A DNA stretch of 40,105 bases from Actinomadura sp. KC06. GTDB taxonomy: Bacteria > Actinomycetota > Actinomycetes > Streptosporangiales > Streptosporangiaceae. The stretch's first letter is position 1; each line of letters begins with the position of its first letter. The position numbers were made by a program, and so were the translations under genes. Shown piece after piece: positions 24,214-31,838 of the stretch. The DNA is taken from assembly GCF_004348735.1 (NCBI RefSeq), contig NZ_SMKT01000082.1, positions 1 through 40,105 on the forward strand. Reading direction: 5' to 3'. The notes below the pieces were generated by a model, which had not been told where the DNA came from, ran no database searches, and saw only the letters and a program-made list of their open reading frames with translations.

Positions 24214-25079
24214 GGGGTCGGACGCTCCAGCACCGTGACCAGGCGGGCCAGGCCGTCCGCGCCGTGACCCTCGGCCACGGCGCGGTCGAGCAGATCGCGC
24301 AGCGCGACCAGGTACGACGGGTCCACGCCCTGGTCACGGCTGGTTTCCAGCAGCCCGGGGAAGGCGACCTGGCTGGTGGCGACGCTGGAGACGTCGGTGC
24401 CGAACTCGGCCTCGTCCACCGCCCGCGCGTATTCGGGGAACGACCCCATCATCGCGGTCAGCCACGCGGTGACCATCGGCGTGAACGTCGCCGCCTGCAC
24501 CTTCTCCGACCGGACGAGCGCGACCGCGTGGAAATACCCGGCGAGCATCCCGTACATGGCGTCCAGCAGCGCGAGGTCGAACAGCGGCGCCAGACCTGGG
24601 TCACCGCCGAGGAACTGCGGCCTGCCCAGCGCGCCGAGAAGCGCCCGGTTCTCCTCGAACGCGGTCTCGTCGCCGCTGTAGAGGACGAGCGCGTCGGGCC
24701 CTCCGATCATCGGCGGGACGGCCATGATCCCGCCGTCCACGTACCGTCCGCCGCCGCCCGTGACGCGCTCGGCCAGCGCCCGCGCCTGCTTCGGCGTCCC
24801 GTTGGTGAGCTGGACGATCGTGCGCCCCGCCAGCGCATCTCCGGCGAGGACGTCGTCCGCGTCGGCGTACACGGACAGGCAGACGATCACCAGCGGGCTC
24901 GCCGCGATCGCCTCGGCGGCCGTCGCCGCCCGCCGGGCGCCCTTGGCCGCCAGCGGCTCGGCCTTGCCGGGCGAACGGTTCCAGACCGTGACGGAATGCC
25001 CGTTCTTCAGAAGCGCCTCGGCGAGCGCCGTCCCCATCAGCCCAAGGCCGAGGACGGTCACCGATGTCTGTTCGGTCAT
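24210..25079 (-). CDS. Imine-reductase-like NADP-dependent oxidoreductase
   Basis: ATG at 25079 gives 289 residues. The N-terminal Rossmann motif is GLGLMGTALAE with an NRSPGKAEPLAAKGA stretch suited to NADPH. YVDGGIMAVPPMIG and VLYSGDETAFEENRALL are characteristic of the imine reductase (IRED) branch of the beta-hydroxyacid dehydrogenase superfamily. An aspartate in LALLDAMYG falls at the usual IRED proton-donor region. IREDs reduce cyclic imines or couple amines to ketones and are often part of natural-product pathways. It is divergent from the SARP/AfsR-like regulator, with a SARP-type direct repeat between them. The stop overlaps the convergent winged-helix gene by 4 nt. Confidence 0.85.
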   Translation of the reverse strand: MTEQTSVTVLGLGLMGTALAEALLKNGHSVTVWNRSPGKAEPLAAKGARRAATAAEAIAASPLVIVCLSVYADADDVLAGDALAGRTIVQLTNGTPKQARALAERVTGGGGRYVDGGIMAVPPMIGGPDALVLYSGDETAFEENRALLGALGRPQFLGGDPGLAPLFDLALLDAMYGMLAGYFHAVALVRSEKVQAATFTPMVTAWLTAMMGSFPEYARAVDEAEFGTDVSSVATSQVAFPGLLETSRDQGVDPSYLVALRDLLDRAVAEGHGADGLARLVTVLERPTP

Positions 25080-25123
25080 GGCAATTCCCCTTTCCATCAG
25101 GAGAATGAGCATGGTGCGCGCGG

Positions 25124-25141
25124 CTTCGGGAACCCTTCGGG
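25124..25141. promoter_or_regulatory. Heptamer direct repeat with 11-bp period (SARP-type box)
   Basis: CTTCGGG at 25124-25130 is repeated exactly at 25135-25141, one helical turn apart. SARP regulators bind heptamer direct repeats spaced by 11 bp. It lies in the 80-bp gap between the SARP-like gene and the divergent imine-reductase gene, so autoregulation or control of the reductase is plausible. A third CTTCGGG at 25165 is out of phase and coding. Confidence 0.4.
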
Positions 25142-25159
25142 CCGCATTACGGTGGCGGT

Positions 25160-28100
25160 ATGCGCTTCGGGGTGCTCGGCCCGCTGGACGTGCGGACGGG
25201 GGACGGCACGCCGGTCAAGGTCGCCGACCGCAAGGTCCGCGCCCTCCTCGCGGACCTGCTGGCGCACGCCGGGCGGGTCGTCCCGTCCGATCGGCTGATC
25301 GATGATCTGTGGGGCGACGAGCTGCCCGCCAACCCGTCCGCGACCCTCCAGGCCCGCGTCTCCCAGCTCCGCCGCGCCCTGGACGACGCCGAACCCGGCG
25401 CCCGCGCCCTGGTCGAGAAGGCCCCGCCCGGCTACCGCCTGAACGCCCGGCCCGACGACGCCGCGCGTTTCGAGGAACTCGTCGCCGAAGCGCGGGCGTC
25501 CGAGGGCCCGGTGACCCGCGCCGCGCTCCTGACGGACGCGCTGTCCCTATGGCGCGGTCCCGCCTACGCCGATTTCGCCGACGCGCCATTCACCGCGCCT
25601 GAAATCACACGCCTGGACGAATTGCGCCTGACGGCAGTGGAAGCTCAAGCCGAGGCGCGGCTGGAACTAGGCGACCACGAGGCGCTGGCGGCCGAGCTGC
25701 GCGCCGCCGTGGACGAGCATCCGCTGCGGGAACGGCTCCGCGCGTCCTACATGCGCGCCCTCCACGGCGCGGGCCGTCCCGCCGAAGCGCTCACCACGTA
25801 CGAGGACCTGCGCCGCCGGCTCGGCGAAGACCTCGGCGCCGACCCCGGCCCGGCCCTGGCCGACCTGCACCTCTCCATCCTCCGCCGCACGCTTCCCGCC
25901 TCCGGGAACCTGCCCGCCGACGTCACCCCGCTGATCGGACGCGACGCCGCGGCGGACGAGATCGCGGACGTCCTGACCGCCGCCCGGACGGTGACGCTGA
26001 CCGGGCCGGGCGGCGTCGGGAAGACGCGGCTGGCGGTGGCCGTCGCGCGGCGCGTGCGCGAGCGGCACCCCGACGGCGTGTGGCTGGTGGCGCTGGACGA
26101 GGGTCTGAAGGCGGGCGCGTCCGCCGACGAGGTGGCGTCGTTCGTGGCGGGCGTCCTCGGGCTGCGCGACGACGCGGGTATCGCGGGAGGCCCCGCGGGC
26201 AGGCTCGGCGAGGCGCTGCGCGGGAAGCGGGTGCTGCTCGTCCTGGACAACTGCGAGCACGTCATCGAACCGGTCGCCCGCCTGGTCGCGGGGCTGCTGC
26301 GGGCCGCCGCCGGGCCGCGCGTCCTCGCCACGAGCCGGGAGCCGATCGGGATCTCGGGTGAGCGGCTGTGGAACGTCCCGCCGCTGGAGGCCCGCGACGC
26401 CGCCGAGCTGTTCGCCGAACGGGCGGGCATCGCGCTCGGTCCAGCGGCATCGGACCCCCGAGCGGCGGTCGCGGACATCTGCGCCAGGCTGGACGGCATC
26501 CCGCTCGCGCTCGAACTGGCCGCCACCCGCGTCCGTGCGCTCGGCGTCGAGGAGCTGGCGGCGCGGCTGGACGACCGGTTCCGGCTGCTGTCGTCCGGCG
26601 CACGCGACGCACCGGCCAGGCAGCGGACGCTCCGCGCGCTGATCGACTGGAGCTGGGAGCCGCTGGGCGAACCCGAGCGGGCGGTGCTGCGACGGCTCGC
26701 CGTGCATTCGGGCGGCTGCACGCTGGAAGCGGCCGAACAGGTCTGCGGGGCTGACGTCGATGTCCTGGCGAACCTCGTCGACCGATCCTTGGTGGTCGTC
26801 GGCGAAGGCCCGCGGTACCGCCTCCTAGAGTCGATCGCCGCGTACGGCGCCGAACGTCTCCGCGAAGCAGGGGAGTACGAGGCGCTGCGCCGGGCTCATG
26901 CCGAGTACTACGCGGCGCTCGCCGAACGCGCCGACCTGCGCGGCCCGGGCCAGCGGGAGGCGCTGCGCGCGCTGCGGGCCGAATCCGGGAACCTGCGGCG
27001 CGCGCTCGACACCGCCGTCGAGGACGGAGCGGCCGACCTCGCGTTGCGGCTGGTCAACGCGATGGGCTGGGCCTGGTTCCTGTGGGGGCGTCCCGGCGAG
27101 GCGCGCCGTGCGTTCGGCCGGGCCCTCGCCGTCCCCGGCGGCGACCCCGCGCGAACGGCCGTCGCCGGGACCTGGTACACCGGGTTCGCGATGCTCGAAG
27201 GCGACGGCCGCGACCGTGACGAGCGCTGCCGCGGCGCCCTGGCCGCCTACGGCGAGAAGGACCCGTGGGCCGCATGGTTCCTCGGCTTCGTCCGCGCCGG
27301 GTTCGGCGACCTCGACGCGATCGAGGAGCTCACCGCCCGTGCCCTGGAGGGCTTCCGGGCTTCCGGCGACACGTGGGGTGAGGCGGCGGCGCTCGCCACC
27401 CGCGCCGCGCAGTCGCTCTCCGCGGGCGACCTGCCGAGGGCGGGACGCGACGGCGAAAGGGCCATGGAGCTGTTCCGGACGGCGGGCGACCGCTGGGGAC
27501 GCCTCCAGGCCACCGAGACCCTGGGCGTCCTAGCGGAGGTGACCGGCGACTACGCCCGCGCCGCCCGGCTCCACGAGAGCGGCCTGCGCGACGCCGAAGA
27601 ACTCGGGCTCTGGACGGAGGCGTCCGGCGTCCTGTCCCGCCTCGGCCGCATCGCGCTGCTCACCGGCGACCTCGACCGCGCCGACGACCTGCACGAGCGC
27701 GGCAGGCGGCTGGCCGTCCGCGAGTCGCATCGCCGGATGGAGAACTTCGCCGACATCGGGCTGGCGCTGGCGGCGCGCCGCCGCGGCCGGCTGGACGAGG
27801 CCGAGACGATCCTGCGCCGCTGGCTCGGCTGGAGCCGCGACATCGACGGCGCGCCCGGCGTGGCGTTCCTGCTGGCCGAACTAGGGTTCGTCGCCGAACT
27901 GCGCGGAGACGCGGACCAGGCCCTCGGCCTGCATGCCGAGGGCCTGGCCGCCGCCCGCGCAACCGGGAATCCGCGGGCGATCGCGTTGGCTCTGGAAGGG
28001 ACGGCGGGCGCCCTGTCCCTGGCGGGCCGCCACGGCGAGGCGGCGGCCTCGCTGGACGCCGCGTCCGCCGCCCGGGACGCCGCCGGTGCGCCGCTGCCCG

Positions 28101-28162
28101 CGGCGGAACGCGGCGACGTCGACCGGATCGAGGCCCGCCTCAGACGCGGTCGGCGGCGATGA
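25160..28162 (+). CDS. SARP/AfsR-type regulator: OmpR-like HTH, BTAD, NB-ARC, TPR
   Basis: The product is 1000 residues. Residues 1-95 are an OmpR-type winged helix (RFGVLGPLDVR, then ATLQARVSQLRRALD). Residues 97-245 are a bacterial transcriptional activation domain (RLDELRLTAVEAQAEARLELG). An NB-ARC/STAND ATPase follows, with Walker A GPGGVGKT at 282-289, Walker B VLLVLDNCEHV, then LATSREPIG and IPLALELAATRVRAL. The C-terminus, from about 560, is built of TPR-like repeats. Proteins of this design activate secondary-metabolite genes in actinomycetes, with ATP-dependent switching. It is divergent from an imine reductase and ends 23 nt inside the convergent 2-MIB methyltransferase gene, so either could be a target. 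It has no local biosynthetic cluster besides 2-MIB. Confidence 0.93.
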   Translation: MRFGVLGPLDVRTGDGTPVKVADRKVRALLADLLAHAGRVVPSDRLIDDLWGDELPANPSATLQARVSQLRRALDDAEPGARALVEKAPPGYRLNARPDDAARFEELVAEARASEGPVTRAALLTDALSLWRGPAYADFADAPFTAPEITRLDELRLTAVEAQAEARLELGDHEALAAELRAAVDEHPLRERLRASYMRALHGAGRPAEALTTYEDLRRRLGEDLGADPGPALADLHLSILRRTLPASGNLPADVTPLIGRDAAADEIADVLTAARTVTLTGPGGVGKTRLAVAVARRVRERHPDGVWLVALDEGLKAGASADEVASFVAGVLGLRDDAGIAGGPAGRLGEALRGKRVLLVLDNCEHVIEPVARLVAGLLRAAAGPRVLATSREPIGISGERLWNVPPLEARDAAELFAERAGIALGPAASDPRAAVADICARLDGIPLALELAATRVRALGVEELAARLDDRFRLLSSGARDAPARQRTLRALIDWSWEPLGEPERAVLRRLAVHSGGCTLEAAEQVCGADVDVLANLVDRSLVVVGEGPRYRLLESIAAYGAERLREAGEYEALRRAHAEYYAALAERADLRGPGQREALRALRAESGNLRRALDTAVEDGAADLALRLVNAMGWAWFLWGRPGEARRAFGRALAVPGGDPARTAVAGTWYTGFAMLEGDGRDRDERCRGALAAYGEKDPWAAWFLGFVRAGFGDLDAIEELTARALEGFRASGDTWGEAAALATRAAQSLSAGDLPRAGRDGERAMELFRTAGDRWGRLQATETLGVLAEVTGDYARAARLHESGLRDAEELGLWTEASGVLSRLGRIALLTGDLDRADDLHERGRRLAVRESHRRMENFADIGLALAARRRGRLDEAETILRRWLGWSRDIDGAPGVAFLLAELGFVAELRGDADQALGLHAEGLAAARATGNPRAIALALEGTAGALSLAGRHGEAAASLDAASAARDAAGAPLPAAERGDVDRIEARLRRGRRR

Positions 28163-28994
28163 GCAGGTACTGGAAGCTGCCGCCCTTGTAAGCGTCGAGG
28201 AACGCCGACTCGATGCCGGTGGCCAGCGTGGACTTCGCGCGCAGCTCCCAATACGGGATCGTCGCGGAGGTGAGGTCCACCACGCTCACCGGGACCAGCC
28301 GGTTCGCCGCCATCTCCTTGAAGTACGTGCTGCGCGAGTGGATGTCGCAGATGTAGTGCGCGTTGATCTCGCTCACGGCCCGCGACGGCAGCCCGTAGGC
28401 GTCGTTGTAGCAGCCGGTGATGCACACGTACCGGCCGCCGCGCCGCAGCAGCCGGGCGTGCGCGGCGAACAGCAGGCCCAGCTCGACGTACATCGTGCTC
28501 TCGTTGTTCCAGATGGCCTGGAACACGCCGGGCTCGAAACCCGTGTCGAGCATGTTCTTGAAGTGGAAGCGGACCTTGTCGTCGACGCCCCGCCGTTCGG
28601 CCTGCGCGTTGGCGAACGCGACCTGGGACTCGGAGATCGACACGCCGTCCACCTGGCAGCCGAACCGCTGGTGGGCCATCAGGCTGGAGCCGCCGCGCCC
28701 CGAGCCCGCGTCCAGCAGCCGGTCGGACGGCTGGACGGCGCCGAGGTGGGTCATCAGCAGGTCGGCCTGCGCGGTCTCCAGCCGGTGCAGCTCGGCGATC
28801 GTCCGCTCCTCGCGGGTCTCGGACGGACCGTCGAGGACGGTCCAGTCCACGGCGCCGATGCCGTAGTGGTGGTGGTAGATCCCGTCCACTTCGCCCAGGC
28901 GGAGGTTGACCGGGTTCTTCTCGGCGTTCCAGTAGTCGGCGACCGAGTGCTGGTAAAGGCTGTTGAGAACCGCGGCGCCCTGGGTGGAGCCCAT
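28140..28994 (-). CDS. Geranyl diphosphate 2-C-methyltransferase (2-MIB pathway)
   Basis: ATG at 28994 with AAAGGA upstream gives 284 residues, the usual length of the enzyme. The SAM-binding motif LLDAGSGRGGSS and downstream WNNESTMYV, ITGCYNDAYG and INAHYICDIHSRSTYF are characteristic of actinomycete GPP methyltransferases; the N-terminus YQHSVADYWNAEKNPVN also fits. It methylates C2 of geranyl diphosphate with SAM to give 2-methyl-GPP, the substrate of the synthase encoded 69 bp upstream on the same strand. Together they make 2-methylisoborneol, the earthy odorant. The gene ends overlapping the convergent SARP-like gene by 23 nt. Confidence 0.95.
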   Translation of the reverse strand: MGSTQGAAVLNSLYQHSVADYWNAEKNPVNLRLGEVDGIYHHHYGIGAVDWTVLDGPSETREERTIAELHRLETAQADLLMTHLGAVQPSDRLLDAGSGRGGSSLMAHQRFGCQVDGVSISESQVAFANAQAERRGVDDKVRFHFKNMLDTGFEPGVFQAIWNNESTMYVELGLLFAAHARLLRRGGRYVCITGCYNDAYGLPSRAVSEINAHYICDIHSRSTYFKEMAANRLVPVSVVDLTSATIPYWELRAKSTLATGIESAFLDAYKGGSFQYLLIAADRV

Positions 28995-29063
28995 ATCCGA
29001 TGATCCTTTCTCGACGGGGGATTCGTGGTCGGGTCATTCGGTCGGCGGGTGTCGTTCGCGTGG

Positions 29064-30254
29064 CTACTTGTAGCGGTTGGAGGATCCGTGCCATTCGAGG
29101 CCGCCGGCCATCCAGCCCTGCACACCGAGCAGGAACCGCTGGAGCTCGGGAGAGGGGACCGCGGCCAGCTCCTTCTGGCTCGCCTCGAACCCCCGGACGA
29201 AGTGGTTGTGCATCTCGACGGCCGTCTCGACCGCCTCGCGCAGCGGGCAGCCCTCCTCCTCGGCGATCAGCAGGACGACGTTGCAGTCGGGCAGGTCGTC
29301 GGCCGCCTCCTTCTCCGCCGAGTGCAGGTCGTTGACGATGACGGACGCGGTGCCCGCCTGCATCACCGCGCGGTGGACGCGCGGCTCGTAGAAGAGGTTC
29401 GCGTCGAGCTGGTAGCCGCCGACGATGTCGATCAGCGTCATCGACGTGTAGAAGCTGTCGTGCTGCCGCGCCGCGAGGTACCGCCACACCGGCGGCAGCT
29501 CGCCCAGGTGCCGCCAGGCGGCGTAGGCCGTCCAGCTCACGTACATCTGGAACGTGGTGTTGCAGATCCGCATGACCTGGGACGGACCGGCGAGCCGCCG
29601 CAGATGCCCGGCGGCCGACCGCAGCGCGACCAGCACGGGGTCGGCGCGCACCGCGGCCTCGAGCTGCCCGGTGTACTTCCCCGCGTCCGGCGGCGGGTCC
29701 ATCGCGGACATCACCAGCGCGAGCCGGGGCGGAAGCTCGGTCGGGGTGGCGCCGAGGTCGCTCTCGTCGGCGTAGTAGTCGTCGGCGGCCCACCACGCCG
29801 CGTTCATCTTGGCCGCGAGCAGCAGCGGGTCGACGTCGTCGGTCTCGGGGTGGGCGAGGACGGCGAGACGTCCGAACCCGGTGTCGCGGAACTTGTCGAG
29901 CTGGTCGGCGTAGATCCCGACCTCGTCCGCCCACGCGACCAGGCGGTCGTTGACCTCGCAGGCGAGGTCGTCGTCGACGCACGCCGTCAGCGGGCAGTAG
30001 AGCGGGGGGAACGAGCCGTCGCCCCATTCCCGTTCAGCGTACCCCGGCGAGAAATGGCCCCCCTTGCGCGTGGGACTCGGCAGGTGGGACGCAGGCGGCA
30101 CCACCGCCTCCTGCGCGGGCGCGACGACCGCCTCGGGCTTGGCGACCGCTTCGGGCGCGGCGACCAGCGCGTCGATGACGCGCGCCGCCGACGTGCCCAG
30201 ACCGCTCGGGCCGGACAGGAGCCGGTTCACCCTCTCCGCCAGCAGTTCGTCCAT
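29064..30254 (-). CDS. 2-Methylisoborneol synthase (terpene cyclase)
   Basis: The product is 396 residues. A Pro/Ala-rich, probably disordered N-terminal region of about 80 residues precedes the class I terpenoid cyclase domain, as in known 2-MIB synthases. The first metal motif is DDYYADE at 158-164 and the second is the NSE triad in NDLHSAEKE (Asn308, Ser312, Glu316). CPLTACVDDDLACEVNDRLVAW and the C-terminal WMAGGLEWHGSSNRYK match the family. It cyclises 2-methyl-GPP to 2-methylisoborneol in the cytosol. The two genes form an operon starting from a promoter near 30350. The cyclic-nucleotide-binding protein gene usually found with this pathway is not next to it. Confidence 0.95.
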   Translation of the reverse strand: MDELLAERVNRLLSGPSGLGTSAARVIDALVAAPEAVAKPEAVVAPAQEAVVPPASHLPSPTRKGGHFSPGYAEREWGDGSFPPLYCPLTACVDDDLACEVNDRLVAWADEVGIYADQLDKFRDTGFGRLAVLAHPETDDVDPLLLAAKMNAAWWAADDYYADESDLGATPTELPPRLALVMSAMDPPPDAGKYTGQLEAAVRADPVLVALRSAAGHLRRLAGPSQVMRICNTTFQMYVSWTAYAAWRHLGELPPVWRYLAARQHDSFYTSMTLIDIVGGYQLDANLFYEPRVHRAVMQAGTASVIVNDLHSAEKEAADDLPDCNVVLLIAEEEGCPLREAVETAVEMHNHFVRGFEASQKELAAVPSPELQRFLLGVQGWMAGGLEWHGSSNRYK

Positions 30255-30323
30255 CGTCGGTCTCCTCGCTGATCAAAGGTGTGACGCCGTGACCCTCCGG
30301 AGAGCCGTGCGGCTCCGGGGAAC

Positions 30324-30352
30324 AGTTACTCACAGCTTTGTCTCAGCTACAA
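30324..30352 (-). promoter_or_regulatory. Predicted promoter of the 2-MIB operon
   Basis: On the minus strand TTGTAG (30347-30352) and GTAACT (30324-30329) are separated by 17 bp, about 70 bp before the synthase start. This section is AT-richer than its surroundings. An imperfect GC hairpin (CCGGAGAGCC to GGCTCCGG) lies in the leader. Confidence 0.35.
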
Positions 30353-30415
30353 CCGGCTATGGCCTTGCTTTACGGTGACAGGATGTAACCGCCCTCCGCG
30401 TGGCGCGATCGGCCG

Positions 30416-31255
30416 TCATATGGGCACCGTGAGGAGCACGACCGCGGCCCCGGCGCCCACGAGCCCCGCCGCCTGCGCGGCCGACAGCCGTTCGCGGAGC
30501 GCGGTGACGCCGAGCAGCACGGGCACGACCGGATACAGCGACGACAGGACGACCGCGATCACGACGAGCTGCTCCCGGGTGGCCAGCAGGTAGCAGACGA
30601 GAGCCGCTGCGGCGAGGCCCCCGTTCGCCGCCGACCAGAACCCGATCTTCCCGGTGGGGAGGCGGAAACCGGGCGTCCACAGCAGGGGCGCGATCGTGAG
30701 GACGGCCGCGACCCGTCCCGCCGCGACCGGCCAGATCCCCGCGCCGTCGCCCGCCTGGGCGAGGGCGAGGTACTGGATCCCGATCCCGGCCCCGGCGACG
30801 AGCCCGTTGCCGATCGCCGCGCGCACCCTGCCGTGCTCGTCCGAGTTCGACCGGGACACGAGCCACAGCGCGGGGAGCACCACCGCGATACCGGCCCACG
30901 CGGGCACCGATGGACGGTCGCCCAGCAGTGCCACGCCGACGATGACGGGCAGCGCCACCCCGCCGACCGCGCTGACCGGGACGACCACGCTCATGTCTCC
31001 GCGGCCCATGCCCCGGTAGAGGAACACCATCGCGAGGCCCGTCCCGACGCCCGACAGCGCGCCCCAGCCGAGGGACGCCGCGTCCATCCCGTCCACGGGC
31101 ACGAACAGCGCGGCGGCGACGGCGCACACGAGCCCGCCCGCCTGCCCGAGGAGCGCCACCGCCCGGAAGTCCGCGCGGCGCGACAGCAGACCGCCCGCCA
31201 CATCGGCGACGCCGTAGGCGAGCGCCGACGCGAGGGCCAGGAGGACGCCCGTCAC
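30416..31255 (-). CDS. EamA/DMT family transporter
   Basis: GTG at 31255 gives 279 residues with about ten TM segments in two repeated halves. VLLALASALAYGVADVAGGLLSRR begins the first EamA repeat, and WSAANGGLAAAALVCYLL falls in the second. SSLYPVVPVLLGVTALRERL is the typical late EamA motif. The family exports or imports small metabolites; this one's cargo is unknown. The start codon overlaps the stop of the MarR gene (GTGA), so the two are translationally coupled and probably controlled by that regulator. Confidence 0.88.
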   Translation of the reverse strand: MTGVLLALASALAYGVADVAGGLLSRRADFRAVALLGQAGGLVCAVAAALFVPVDGMDAASLGWGALSGVGTGLAMVFLYRGMGRGDMSVVVPVSAVGGVALPVIVGVALLGDRPSVPAWAGIAVVLPALWLVSRSNSDEHGRVRAAIGNGLVAGAGIGIQYLALAQAGDGAGIWPVAAGRVAAVLTIAPLLWTPGFRLPTGKIGFWSAANGGLAAAALVCYLLATREQLVVIAVVLSSLYPVVPVLLGVTALRERLSAAQAAGLVGAGAAVVLLTVPI

Positions 31256-31776
31256 ACGCCCCCCGCCGCGTCGCGTTCGGCCTGGCCGACCGGGCACACC
31301 GCGCCGGCGACGCAGCACCGCCGATCGCAGAGGCGGCACATCACCTCGGCGTCGCCGATCTCCGCGTACAGGCGTGCCAGGAGCTTGGCCAGGAGGGCGG
31401 CGAACGTCTCGCGCTCGCCCTCGTCCAGGACGTCGAGCACGCCGGCCAGCGGCGCGCCGCGCGCGTCCAGCATGTCGCGGACCGCGTCCTCGCCCGCCGG
31501 CGTGAGCCGCACGCGGACGGCGCGGCCCTCCCGGCGATGGCGTCGCGCCAGGCCGGCGGCCTCCAGGCCGTCCACCATCCGCGCCGCGGCGGACTGCGTG
31601 AGCCTGACGCGCCGCCCCAGCTCGGTGACGCCGAGGTCCGGCGCGTCCGCCAGGACGATCAGCGCGGCGGCCCCGCTCGCGCTCACCCGCCCGGCCCCGG
31701 TGGCCCCGGCCTGGACGAGATCGGTCACCGCCAGCGAGGCGGCGCCCAGAAGGTTCGCCAACCGTTCTTCATGCAT
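31252..31776 (-). CDS. MarR family regulator with Cys-rich C-terminus
   Basis: The product is 174 residues. The MarR fold includes GVTELGRRVRLTQSAAARMVDGLEAAGLARRHRREGRAVRVRLTPAG (recognition helix and wing), followed by the dimer helix. The last 35 residues carry a cysteine cluster MCRLCDRRCCVAGAVCPVG, suggesting metal binding or thiol redox sensing. It is translationally coupled to the EamA exporter. Its start codon lies inside a perfect 17-bp palindrome, and a TATAAT -10 sits directly upstream, so the message is leaderless or nearly so and likely autorepressed. Confidence 0.88.
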   Translation of the reverse strand: MHEERLANLLGAASLAVTDLVQAGATGAGRVSASGAAALIVLADAPDLGVTELGRRVRLTQSAAARMVDGLEAAGLARRHRREGRAVRVRLTPAGEDAVRDMLDARGAPLAGVLDVLDEGERETFAALLAKLLARLYAEIGDAEVMCRLCDRRCCVAGAVCPVGQAERDAAGGV

Positions 31777-31787
31777 GACTCATGCAT
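31771..31787. promoter_or_regulatory. Perfect 17-bp MarR operator-like palindrome overlapping the start
   Basis: ATGCATGA-C-TCATGCAT is symmetric over eight bases on each side. It covers the first codons of the MarR gene (start 31776) and overlaps its -10. MarR proteins bind such imperfect or perfect palindromes of this size. It would also be close to the divergent selA promoter region. Confidence 0.7.
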
Positions 31788-31791
31788 TATA
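31786..31791 (-). promoter_or_regulatory. Consensus -10 box (TATAAT) for the MarR gene
   Basis: The minus strand reads TATAAT about 10 nt before the start codon at 31776, which predicts a leader of only a few bases or none. The -35 region (TTCCGG, 31809-31814) is poor. Confidence 0.5.
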
Positions 31792-31838
31792 CCTCCATGG
31801 GATGCTTGCCGGAAAGCACGGAACCCGGAGGTCGCCTC

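Noticed and set aside
27550..30027. Leftward frame of 825 codons spanning the SARP end and the 2-MIB genes
   Set aside because: It runs antisense to the SARP-like gene and out of frame with the methyltransferase and synthase, both of which are strong matches.
30276..30300. CRP-like site (TGTGA) upstream of 2-MIB synthase
   Set aside because: The second half does not match TCACA; it reads as a direct rather than inverted repeat.
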